DNA from: Corynebacterium zhongnanshanii
GTDB taxonomy: Bacteria > Actinomycetota > Actinomycetes > Mycobacteriales > Mycobacteriaceae
Length of the DNA stretch: 64,000 bases
Assembly (NCBI RefSeq): GCF_014490575.1
Contig: NZ_CP061033.1
Span: 434,001 to 498,000 of the forward strand
Direction: 5' to 3'
Shown here piece after piece: positions 8,715 to 21,022 of this stretch. The notes beneath the pieces are model-generated. The model was not told the DNA's origin. It saw nothing but the letters and a program-made list of their open reading frames with translations, and did no database searches. The position numbers were made by a program, and so were the translations under genes. Each line of letters starts with the position of its first letter. The stretch's first letter is position 1.

Positions 8715-9005
8715 ATGTCTGATACCACACCACAGAAAACTGTTGTTAAAGAAGAAGCCCGCTACGTCATCCAGGTGGATGGGGCAGAGGCCGGCTACGC
8801 CGAGTTCGTGGAGAACGGCTCCGTGAGGGATTTCAACCACACCGTGGTGGACTCCGCCTACCAGGGTCAGGGATTGTCCAAGCTGCTCATTAAAGAAGCC
8901 CTCGACGACACTCGCGAGGCTGGGATGACCATCATCCCTACCTGCACGGCCGTGGAGGGCTTTATCGCCAAGAACCCGGAGTACCAGGACTTGGTGAAGA
9001 AGTAG
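8715..9005 (+). CDS. Small GNAT-fold N-acetyltransferase (COG2388/YjdJ type)
   Basis: A 96-residue one-domain protein with the acetyl-CoA loop 'AYQGQGLSKLLI' (the Q/RxxGxG/A motif) and the short C-terminal half typical of the minimal COG2388 group. This group has no known substrate; the family fold is known, the reaction is inferred. It begins 28 bases after the tRNA-Phe terminator hairpin and converges on cysE, with 3 bases between the stop codons. Confidence 0.8.
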   Translation: MSDTTPQKTVVKEEARYVIQVDGAEAGYAEFVENGSVRDFNHTVVDSAYQGQGLSKLLIKEALDDTREAGMTIIPTCTAVEGFIAKNPEYQDLVKK

Positions 9006-9008
9006 GTT

Positions 9009-9593
9009 CTAAATGTTGTTCTGGAGGTCGTCAACCCACTTGACGGCGTCCACCAGAGGCGTGGTCTGAGAGGGCTTGCGCGGCCGTGGCTGCGCCGGAA
9101 TGCCCGTCAGGATGGAATGCGGTGGGGCGTCCTTCGTCACCACCGCATTCGCGCCCACAGCGGAGCCCTCACCGATGGTGACGGGGCCCAGCACCTTGGC
9201 GCCAGCGCCGATCATCACACCGTTGCCGATGGTGGGGTGGCGCTTGCGCTGAACCAGCTCGGAGCCGCCGAGGGTCACGCCGTGGTAGAGCATGACATCG
9301 TCGCCGATTTCGGCGGTCTCACCGATGACTACGCCCATGCCGTGGTCGATGAAGAACCTCCGGCCAATGGTGGCGCCTGGGTGGATTTCGATGCCCGTGA
9401 GCGCGCGAGTGATTTGGCTCAACACGCGGGCGGGGCCGCGGAGCCCCTTGGTCCACAGAACGTGGGACACGCGATGCGCCCAGATGGCGTGCAGCCCGGA
9501 ATACACAATGGCGTTTTCTAGGTCGCCTCGTGCTGCGGGGTCATGCTGTCGGGCGTTGGCGAGGTCCTCGCGAATGCGTCCGATAATGCTCAC
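9009..9593 (-). CDS. cysE: Serine O-acetyltransferase
   Basis: Makes O-acetylserine from serine and acetyl-CoA, the carbon acceptor for sulfide in cysteine synthesis. The 194-residue short form has the left-handed beta-helix hexapeptide repeats, the active-site region '[20 protein letters not shown]' and '[13 protein letters not shown]'. It starts with GTG behind AAGGAT, 18 bases downstream of cysK, so cysK-cysE form an operon. The C-terminus ends 'DDLQNNI'; the terminal Ile is the usual tail by which CysE docks into the CysK active site. Confidence 0.95.
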   Translation of the reverse strand: MSIIGRIREDLANARQHDPAARGDLENAIVYSGLHAIWAHRVSHVLWTKGLRGPARVLSQITRALTGIEIHPGATIGRRFFIDHGMGVVIGETAEIGDDVMLYHGVTLGGSELVQRKRHPTIGNGVMIGAGAKVLGPVTIGEGSAVGANAVVTKDAPPHSILTGIPAQPRPRKPSQTTPLVDAVKWVDDLQNNI

Positions 9594-9611
9594 AGATCGA
9601 ATCCTTAAAAA

Positions 9612-10544
9612 CTAGTCGCGCAGGTCTTCGAACAGAAGGGTGGAGACGTAGCGCTCACCGAAGTCAGGGACGATTACCACGATAGTCTTGCCGGCGTTCT
9701 CAGGCTTCTTTGCCTCCTGCAAAGCGGCCCAGACGTTGGCGCCGGAGGAGATTCCGGACAGCACGCCCTCTTCAGCGGCCAGCTGGCGAGCGGTCTTCAC
9801 CGCGTCGTCCAGGGCAACGTCGTAGACGTCGTCGATGATGTCCTTGTTCAGGTTCTCTGGGAAGAAGTTGGTGCCCAGGCCCTGGATCTTGTGAGGTCCG
9901 AAGCGTCCCTCGGTCAGCAGTGGGGAGTCGGCTGGCTCCACACCCACGATGCGGATGTCTGGGTTCTGCTCCTTCAGGTACTTTGCAGCACCGGAGACGG
10001 TTCCGCCGGTACCCACACCTGCGACGAAGATGTCTACCTTGCCGTCGGTATCTTCGTAGACCTCGCGGCCGGTGGTGTTGTAGTGCACCTCAGGGTTGGC
10101 TGGGTTGGAGAACTGGCGGGCCAGGATGGCGTTGTCGGTGGACTCCACGATCTCGTTGGCCTTGTCCACGGCCCCCTGCATTCCGCCTGCACCTGGGGTC
10201 AGAACCAGCTCTGCGCCCAGGGCGCGCAGCATGATGCGGCGCTCGTTGGACATGGTCTCTGGCATGGTCAGGATGACCTTGTAGCCCTTGGCTGCGCCGA
10301 CCATGGCCAGTGCGATTCCGGTGTTACCGGAGGTTGCTTCCACGATGGTGCCGCCTGGCTTCAGGGAGCCGTCCTTCTCTGCAGCGTCGATGATGGCCTT
10401 ACCGATGCGGTCCTTGACGGAGTTGCCGGGGTTAGCGGCTTCCAGCTTCAGCAGAACGGTGGCGTCGCCGTCGTTGACTTTGTTGACCTTGAGCAGCGGA
10501 GTGTTTCCGATGAGATCAGTGAGGTTGTCGTAAATCTTTGCCAT
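9612..10544 (-). CDS. cysK: Cysteine synthase A (O-acetylserine sulfhydrylase)
   Basis: PLP enzyme joining O-acetylserine and sulfide to cysteine. The ATG at 10544 ('MAKIYDNLTDLIGNTPLLKV') has AAAGGA upstream; the longer frame from 10583 would run through the promoter. Key motifs are the PLP lysine in 'NPGNSVKDRIGKA', the substrate loop 'EATSGNTGIALAM' and the PLP-phosphate glycine loop 'GVGTGGTVSGAAKY'. Length (310 aa) is normal. It is first in the cysK-cysE operon and lies behind an McbR-type operator at 10586-10605. Confidence 0.95.
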   Translation of the reverse strand: MAKIYDNLTDLIGNTPLLKVNKVNDGDATVLLKLEAANPGNSVKDRIGKAIIDAAEKDGSLKPGGTIVEATSGNTGIALAMVGAAKGYKVILTMPETMSNERRIMLRALGAELVLTPGAGGMQGAVDKANEIVESTDNAILARQFSNPANPEVHYNTTGREVYEDTDGKVDIFVAGVGTGGTVSGAAKYLKEQNPDIRIVGVEPADSPLLTEGRFGPHKIQGLGTNFFPENLNKDIIDDVYDVALDDAVKTARQLAAEEGVLSGISSGANVWAALQEAKKPENAGKTIVVIVPDFGERYVSTLLFEDLRD

Positions 10545-10585
10545 GTGGGGACATCCTTTCCGAGTTTTGTTGTCTATGCCCAATG

Positions 10586-10605
10586 AACAGACTGATCGGT
10601 CTGTT
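10586..10605 (-). promoter_or_regulatory. Putative McbR operator upstream of cysK
   Basis: Inverted repeat AACAGAC-TGATCG-GTCTGTT. The core CAGAC-N6-GTCTG differs only at the outermost base of each arm from the TAGAC-N6-GTCTA motif of McbR, the TetR-type repressor of sulfur metabolism in C. glutamicum. It lies 41 bases before the cysK start, where a repressor would block the promoter. Confidence 0.7.
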
Positions 10606-10668
10606 TTTAGATCCTACACTTCATCCCCCGGTGGCGCCAGGGGTGACCTTTTTGGGACAATGGGAGCC

Positions 10669-11454
10669 ATGACTAGCAGCACCGAATTTGAAACCATCCT
10701 CGTCGACGTTGCCGACCACGTCGCCACCATCACCATCAACCGACCCAAGGCCCTCAACGCCCTGAATTCCACCGTCCTGGCCGAAGTCACCGCCGCCGCT
10801 GAGAAATTTGATTCCGACGCCGAGGTGGGCGCCATTGTGCTCATCGGTAGCGAAAAAGCCTTCGCAGCCGGGGCTGATATCAAGGAAATGAAGGATCAAA
10901 CCTATCCTGAGGTCGCCGATCAGCGACTATTCGCGGAATGGGAGAAGCTGGCGTCGTTATCTACCCCGCTGATCACCGCAGTATCCGGATTCGCCCTGGG
11001 CGGCGGGTGCGAGGTGGCCATGCTCGGCGACATCCTCCTGGCGAGCGAGTCAGCCACGTTCGGCCAGCCCGAGATCAACCTCGGCGTCATCCCAGGAATG
11101 GGGGGAACGCAGCGTCTCACCAGGGCGGTCGGCAAGTACAAAGCCATGGACCTGATCCTCACCGGACGCATGATGAAGGCCGAGGAAGCGGAGCGAGCAG
11201 GGCTCGTGTCCCGCGTGCTGCCCACCGAAGGATTCGCCGAGGAAGTTCATAAGATCGCGGCAGGCATTGCCTCCAAGTCCCACGTGGCGCTCGAGGCGGC
11301 GAAGAAGACCGTCGACGCGGCCTACCAGACCACCCTCACCGAGGGCGTGGAGCTGGAGCGCCAGCAGTTCTGGAAGCTCTTCGCCACGGAGGACCAGAAG
11401 GAAGGCATGTCCGCATTCGTGGAGAAGCGCGATCCGGAGTGGAAGCACCGCTAA
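10669..11454 (+). CDS. Enoyl-CoA hydratase (crotonase family)
   Basis: Hydrates 2-enoyl-CoA in fatty-acid beta-oxidation. From the ATG at 10669 the protein is 261 residues. It carries the oxyanion loop 'SEKAFAAGADIKEM' and both catalytic glutamates, Glu115 in 'GGGCEVAM' and Glu135 in 'FGQPEINLG', followed by 'PGMGGTQRLTRAVG', a pattern nearly identical to mitochondrial ECHS1. The ATG at 10660 is an equally possible start. The next gene begins on the base after its stop. Compare the second crotonase at 46913, which lacks both glutamates. Confidence 0.9.
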   Translation: MTSSTEFETILVDVADHVATITINRPKALNALNSTVLAEVTAAAEKFDSDAEVGAIVLIGSEKAFAAGADIKEMKDQTYPEVADQRLFAEWEKLASLSTPLITAVSGFALGGGCEVAMLGDILLASESATFGQPEINLGVIPGMGGTQRLTRAVGKYKAMDLILTGRMMKAEEAERAGLVSRVLPTEGFAEEVHKIAAGIASKSHVALEAAKKTVDAAYQTTLTEGVELERQQFWKLFATEDQKEGMSAFVEKRDPEWKHR

Positions 11455-11976
11455 ATGGCTAAGAAACCTCAAGGGAAGATCTTTAAGCGCGACCTGCCCG
11501 TGCCGCTGGCCGAGGCGTACCGCGTGGTGAGCTCGCGCACCTACCTGTGTACCGACGAGGACATGGCGCGGCCCGAGCAGAACAGCACGGGTGCGGAGAT
11601 CTTCCACGCGGACTACACCGTGGATGACGAGGGCGTGACGCACGCCGTAGTGCATATGCGCAGTGCGGATGGGCAAGAGGGTGCGGAAGCGCCGGAAACG
11701 GGCCAGGCGGTGGCGGTGCAGCCACTGGAGGAGGACGGCTTCTCCATGCACACCCTGGTGTCCCTGCCCCACAGGATGGGCAACCTCCGCACGGTGCTGA
11801 CCTTTGAGCCTTCGGCGGATCCGGACGTGGTGCGCGTCACCGCGTACGTGGAGGCGGACATTCCCGTCAAGGCGGTGGGCAAGGCCCTCACGAAGAAGCT
11901 GCTCGCGTCCTCCCCGGACAGCGTTGATCGTGGTCTGGAGCGCATTGTGCGCCTCAGTGCGCGCGAGGATCTTTAG
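11455..11976 (+). CDS. Conserved protein, probable DUF2505 family
   Basis: 173 residues, no signal peptide or membrane segment. The pattern (a basic start, a middle of short beta-strands, then a C-terminal helix 'KAVGKALTKKLLASSPDSVD') resembles the actinobacterial DUF2505 family, which is START-like and may bind a hydrophobic ligand; that assignment is from memory. Its ATG abuts the stop of the enoyl-CoA hydratase (TAAATG), so the two are translationally coupled and likely work in related lipid metabolism. ramA follows after 109 bases. Confidence 0.6.
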   Translation: MAKKPQGKIFKRDLPVPLAEAYRVVSSRTYLCTDEDMARPEQNSTGAEIFHADYTVDDEGVTHAVVHMRSADGQEGAEAPETGQAVAVQPLEEDGFSMHTLVSLPHRMGNLRTVLTFEPSADPDVVRVTAYVEADIPVKAVGKALTKKLLASSPDSVDRGLERIVRLSAREDL

Positions 11977-11979
11977 GAG

Positions 11980-12019
11980 TGGGGGCAATTTTGGGGGTAT
12001 AGGGGGTGTGGCATATACT
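11980..12019 (+). promoter_or_regulatory. ramA promoter with three RamA-type G-tracts
   Basis: Three five-G tracts, TGGGGGC (11980-11986), TGGGGGT (11992-11998) and AGGGGGT (12001-12007), precede a -10 like TATACT (12014-12019). RamA of C. glutamicum binds G4-6 stretches flanked by A/T/C and T/C, and controls its own gene, so self-regulation is likely. A C6 tract at 12050-12055 could be a fourth site on the other strand. Confidence 0.6.
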
Positions 12020-12085
12020 CACTGGGACAGTGCCCTGGAATCTAGGATTCCCCCCATGAGGGCACCCGGTGTGAGGAGTAACTAC

Positions 12086-12988
12086 GTGGAGCAGCAACGC
12101 CACCGCGATGACGAGGATGCAATTTTTTCCGCTTTGAACTCGTTGAAAAACGCGACGGGCATCCCCGCCACGATGTATGGAGCTGTGCAAACAGACGGAA
12201 AGCTACGCATCAACAAGTGGGTGGGCCTGCGCACTCCCGCGCTCCACAACCTCGAGATGAACGTGGGGGTAGGTGTGGGTGGCCGCGTCCTGGCAACCCG
12301 CCGCCCCGTGGGTGTATCTGACTACACCCGTGCGAAGTCCATCACCCACGATTTTGATCGCCACATCCGGGACGAGGGGCTCCACTCCATCGTCGCGGTG
12401 CCGGTGATCGTGAACCGGGACATGCGCGGCGTGCTTTACGCCGGTGTGCACTCCAAGGCCCGCATGGGGGACAAGGTCTTAGAGGAAGTGACCATGACAG
12501 CCCGCTGCCTGGAGCAGGACCTGGCGGTGCTGGACGCGTTGCGTCGTCAGGATGGCGCGCGTAACAGCAGCTCCGCCGCAGCCGCCAATGCCACCACCAA
12601 CGCCAGCAGCAACGCCGCCCAGGCGGCGGCGCCGAAGCAGAACCGCTCCATGTCCGGTGCGGAATGGGAACAGGTGCGCGCCACCCACTCCAAGCTGCGC
12701 ATGTTGGCCAACCGCGTGGAAGATGAGGCGCTGCGTCGGGATTTGGAAGTCCTGTGCGACCAGATGGTCTCGCCCGTGCGGGTGAAGCAGACCACCAAGC
12801 TGTCCGCCCGCGAGCTGGATGTCCTGGCCTGCGTGGCCCTGGGCCACACCAATGTGGAGGCGGCCGCGGAAATGGGCATCGGTGCTGAGACTGTGAAGAG
12901 CTACCTGCGCTCGGTGATGCGCAAGCTGGGGGCGCACACCCGCTACGAAGCGGTCAATGCAGCGCGCCGAATTGGAGCCCTTCCCTGA
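12086..12988 (+). CDS. ramA: LuxR-type acetate/carbon metabolism regulator RamA
   Basis: Transcription activator of acetate and central carbon genes (ack-pta, aceA/B, gltA, actA in C. glutamicum). The GTG at 12086 has GAGGAG upstream and gives 'VEQQRHRDDEDAIFSALNSL', aligning with the known N-terminus. Residues about 5-155 form a GAF-like sensor domain; a low-complexity Ala/Asn linker (about 155-185, 'AAAANATTNASSNAAQAAA') is longer than in C. glutamicum; the C-terminal 65 residues are the LuxR helix-turn-helix ('LSARELDVLACVALGHTNVE'). The linker expansion explains 300 versus about 282 residues. Confidence 0.93.
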   Translation: MEQQRHRDDEDAIFSALNSLKNATGIPATMYGAVQTDGKLRINKWVGLRTPALHNLEMNVGVGVGGRVLATRRPVGVSDYTRAKSITHDFDRHIRDEGLHSIVAVPVIVNRDMRGVLYAGVHSKARMGDKVLEEVTMTARCLEQDLAVLDALRRQDGARNSSSAAAANATTNASSNAAQAAAPKQNRSMSGAEWEQVRATHSKLRMLANRVEDEALRRDLEVLCDQMVSPVRVKQTTKLSARELDVLACVALGHTNVEAAAEMGIGAETVKSYLRSVMRKLGAHTRYEAVNAARRIGALP

Positions 12989-13047
12989 TCGGTTGTTGGT
13001 TGGTTCTTTGACGGCATCTGCGGTGAATATTGTCTACTGTGGAGGTC

Positions 13048-14304
13048 GTGAAAGACAGCTTTATCGTCACGGGAGGCGCGCGCCTAAGCGGTGCGGTACG
13101 GGTACACGGCGCAAAAAACAGTGTGCTCAAGTTGATGTCTGCAGCTCTACTGGCTGAGGGCACCACCACGTTACACAACTGTCCGCAGATCGCTGACGTG
13201 GCGTATATGGCCGATGTCCTGCGGGGGCTGGGCTGCGAGGTGCAGGTGGATGGTGCGACGATTCACATCACCACGCCCGCGGAGATTGAATACAACGCGG
13301 ACTTTGACGCGGTGCGGCAGTTCCGGGCGTCGGTCGCTATTTTGGGGCCACTGACCGCCCGGTGCCACAGGGCCCGCCTGGCCCTTCCCGGCGGCGACGC
13401 CATCGGTTCCCGCCCACTCGACATGCACCAAACGGGCCTGGAGAAGCTGGGCGCACACACCCGCATCGAGCACGGGTGCGTGGTGGCGGAGGCCGATCAC
13501 CTGAGTGGGGCCCACATCAAGCTGGACTTTCCGTCGGTGGGGGCGACGGAGAACATCCTGACCGCGGCCGTGCTGGCGGAGGGGACCACCACGCTGGACA
13601 ATGCGGCGCGTGAGCCGGAGATCGTTGACCTGTGCAACTTCTTGAACGAGATGGGCGCGAAGATCTCGGGCGCGGGCTCCAACGTGATCACGGTGGAGGG
13701 CGTGGATAGTCTGCGCGCCTGCGAGCACGACGTGGTGGGTGACCGTATTGTGGCCGGAACCTGGGCGTATGCTGCGGCGATCACGCAGGGTGACATCACG
13801 GTGGCGGGCATTGATCCGCAGCACCTGCACCTGGTGTTGGAGAAGCTGAAGCTGGCGGGCGCGCAGGTGGAGACCTATCCGTCCGGCTTCCGGGTGGTGC
13901 AGAACGCGCAGCCCACGGCGGTGGATTATCAAACCCTGCCGTTCCCCGGCTTCCCCACGGACCTGCAGCCCATGGCCATCGCGCTGTGCGTGGCCTCGGA
14001 GGGAATGTCCGTCATCACCGAGAACATCTTCGAGTCCCGTTTCCGCTTTGTGGATGAACTGATGCGACTTGGTGCCGACGCCAGCATCGATGGCCACCAT
14101 GTGGTCATTCGTGGTGGACGTCCGTTGTCTTCCGCGCCGGTGTGGAGTTCCGATATTCGCGCGGGTGCCGGGTTGGTGCTTGCTGCGCTGGTGGCTGAGG
14201 GCGATACAGAGGTGCACGACGTCTATCACATCGATCGCGGCTACCCGGGCTTCGATGAACAGCTCCGTGCGTTAGGTGCGGGGATTAAGCGCGTTAAACG
14301 TTAG
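13048..14304 (+). CDS. murA: UDP-N-acetylglucosamine 1-carboxyvinyltransferase
   Basis: First committed step of peptidoglycan synthesis, transferring enolpyruvate to UDP-GlcNAc. I chose the GTG at 13048 ('[16 protein letters not shown]'): it puts the catalytic-loop Asp at 117, the same number as in M. tuberculosis. TTG at 13030 is an alternative. The active-site loop reads '[13 protein letters not shown]', so the usual Cys that fosfomycin alkylates is Asp, which makes the enzyme intrinsically insensitive. 418 residues, normal length. The rRNA operon follows directly. Confidence 0.95.
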   Translation: MKDSFIVTGGARLSGAVRVHGAKNSVLKLMSAALLAEGTTTLHNCPQIADVAYMADVLRGLGCEVQVDGATIHITTPAEIEYNADFDAVRQFRASVAILGPLTARCHRARLALPGGDAIGSRPLDMHQTGLEKLGAHTRIEHGCVVAEADHLSGAHIKLDFPSVGATENILTAAVLAEGTTTLDNAAREPEIVDLCNFLNEMGAKISGAGSNVITVEGVDSLRACEHDVVGDRIVAGTWAYAAAITQGDITVAGIDPQHLHLVLEKLKLAGAQVETYPSGFRVVQNAQPTAVDYQTLPFPGFPTDLQPMAIALCVASEGMSVITENIFESRFRFVDELMRLGADASIDGHHVVIRGGRPLSSAPVWSSDIRAGAGLVLAALVAEGDTEVHDVYHIDRGYPGFDEQLRALGAGIKRVKR

Positions 14305-14979
14305 TTTTTAGCTGTACGTTTTCACGCTTTGAGCTGGGGATTTGTGTTGTGTGTGGGTTGTGTGTAGATTAGTTCAAGTCAGAGCGACCGACACCGGCTC
14401 CCAGACAAGCCACACAGAGTGATTGTGTGGGGTTGTTGTTAGGGGAGGGGCAGGAAAACGGCCCTGATGATCTGTACCGGAACGTGTTTGTTTCTGGTTT
14501 TGCTTCATGATTTGCATTCAATGTTGTTGGGTGTGGTTGTGTGTGCGCAGGTTGTTTGAGAACTCAATAGTGTGATGAACCAAGTTTAATTTGTTTCCAC
14601 AGTACTGATGCACCGTGTGGTGTGTTGGTGTGAGGACATGGTTGGTGAATGCCCCTTTTTGCATGTTGTGGTGGCCTGGCGTCGTGTTGCTGGGTGGGTG
14701 TTCATTCTCATGATGATGCTTTTGTGTTGTTGTGGGGCTGTTTGTGTGCCAGTGTGCGGTAGCGCGCATGTGACACGGGAATAGTAATCGATGATGGCGC
14801 ATGCAGGTTTGTGTGTGTTGTTGTTGTCTGACTGTGGCTTGTTGTTGTTGGAGGTCCCTTCTTCCCGTCGGGGCTGGTGATGACGATGACAGGTTTTTGA
14901 ATGATTTATTTTGATTCTTTTGTCAGTAGTTTTATTTTTTTGTAGCTAGTTTTTGGCTCTCTTGTAGTGCTGATTTGCT
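14305..14979 (+). promoter_or_regulatory. rRNA operon promoter and leader region
   Basis: No gene in these 675 bases. A promoter is visible as TTGTGT (14342-14347), a 17-base spacer and TAGATT (14365-14370). The leader is rich in GT runs. It contains an antitermination-like block at 14551-14575 and extensive T-rich sequence just before 16S. Small open frames here and in the rRNA genes are spurious. Confidence 0.7.
14551..14575 (+). promoter_or_regulatory. Nut/BoxA-like antitermination block, leader copy
   Basis: GTTGTTTGAGAACT followed by CAATAGTG. The same block recurs in the 16S-23S spacer at 16722-16746 (GTTGTTTGAGAACT then GTATAGTG). This sequence is the classic antitermination element of actinobacterial rRNA leaders. 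Confidence 0.7.
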
Positions 14980-19940
<4,961 letters not shown>

Positions 19941-20057
19941 GTTTTGCAGGGTGTTTACAAAAAACATGTTTGAGTTGCTGCTCGCGTCTGTTATGCAGTG
20001 TCTGGGATGACACGGCACACCCCCTGGTGGGTGGTGTGTGTTTTCCTTTGTTTGGTT

Positions 20058-20175
20058 TGTCGGTGGTTTTAGCGATGGGGTCACGCCCGGTCCCTTTCCG
20101 AACCCGGAAGCTAAGCCCGTCAGCGCCGATGGTACTGCACCTGGGAGGGTGTGGGAGAGTAGGTCACCGCCGGCT
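20058..20175 (+). rRNA. rrf: 5S ribosomal RNA
   Basis: Contains 'CCGAACCCGGAAGCTAAG' and 'GATGGTACTGCACCTGGGA', with GTCGGTGG pairing to the CACCGCCGGC end. Ends are approximate. Confidence 0.93.
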
Positions 20176-20191
20176 TTAAAAATTGGATAGT

Positions 20192-20255
20192 GAGGGTGAG
20201 GGTGTACCGTTCAGGTTATAAAAGACTTGTACGGCACACCCTCACCCTCTTTTTT
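20192..20255 (+). terminator. rRNA operon terminator
   Basis: Perfect 14-bp stem GAGGGTGAGGGTGT (20192-20205) with ACACCCTCACCCTC (20236-20249), extended by CCGT/ACGG, then TTTTTT. It lies 27 bases before the next gene, so the exporter operon needs its own promoter or read-through. Confidence 0.93.
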
Positions 20256-20281
20256 GTGTCTTTGTCGTTAGGAAGCAGAAT

Positions 20282-21019
20282 ATGTCTCAGCCTCAGTACG
20301 CAGCGCGTGCCGAAAACCTCACTAAAACCTATGGCCACGGTGACACCGCCGTCACCGCTCTTCACGGCGTGTCCGTAGGTTTCGAACAAGGCAAATTCAC
20401 TGCCATCATGGGCCCGTCCGGCTCCGGCAAATCCACGCTTATGCACTGCATGGCAGCCCTAGACTCCATCACCAGTGGCTCCGCTTACATCGGTGATACC
20501 GACATCTCCTCCCTCAAAGACAAAGACATCACCAGTCTCCGGCGCGACCGCCTCGGCTTCATCTTTCAATCCTTCAACCTCATCAGCACTCTGTCCGCCG
20601 CGGAGAACATCACCCTGCCCATGGACGTCGCCGGCAAGAAGGTGAACAAGCAGTGGTTTGATGAGGTCACTACGCTCCTTGGTTTGAGCTCCCGACTCAC
20701 CCACCGCCCCACCGAACTGTCCGGCGGGCAGCAACAACGCGTGGCCTGCGCTCGCGCCCTCGTCGCCCAACCTGAGATCATCTTCGGCGACGAGCCCACC
20801 GGAAACCTGGACTCCAACAGCTCCAAGGAAGTCCTCACCATCCTGCGCCAGGCGGTGGACGACCACGCCCAAACCGTTGTCATCGTCACCCACGACGCCC
20901 ACGCAGCCTCCTATGCCGACAGGGTTATCTTCCTCGCCGACGGAGAGATCGTCGCGGAACTCGAAGGTGCCTCCTCCGAGGAGATTCTGAAAACCATGAC
21001 TAGCCTCGAGGAGCGATAA
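20282..21019 (+). CDS. ABC transporter ATP-binding protein (LolD/MacB type)
   Basis: ATPase of an exporter or lipoprotein/peptide-handling ABC system. The 245-residue protein has Walker A GPSGSGKST (44-52), signature LSGGQQQR (near 147), Walker B 'IIFGDEPTGNLD' and the H-loop 'VIVTHDAHAASY'. The 'DEPTGNLDS' wording is typical of the LolD/MacB/FtsE branch. It lies 3 bases ahead of the FtsX-like permease, its evident partner. No accessory gene hints at the substrate. Confidence 0.92.
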   Translation: MSQPQYAARAENLTKTYGHGDTAVTALHGVSVGFEQGKFTAIMGPSGSGKSTLMHCMAALDSITSGSAYIGDTDISSLKDKDITSLRRDRLGFIFQSFNLISTLSAAENITLPMDVAGKKVNKQWFDEVTTLLGLSSRLTHRPTELSGGQQQRVACARALVAQPEIIFGDEPTGNLDSNSSKEVLTILRQAVDDHAQTVVIVTHDAHAASYADRVIFLADGEIVAELEGASSEEILKTMTSLEER

Positions 21020-21022
21020 GCC

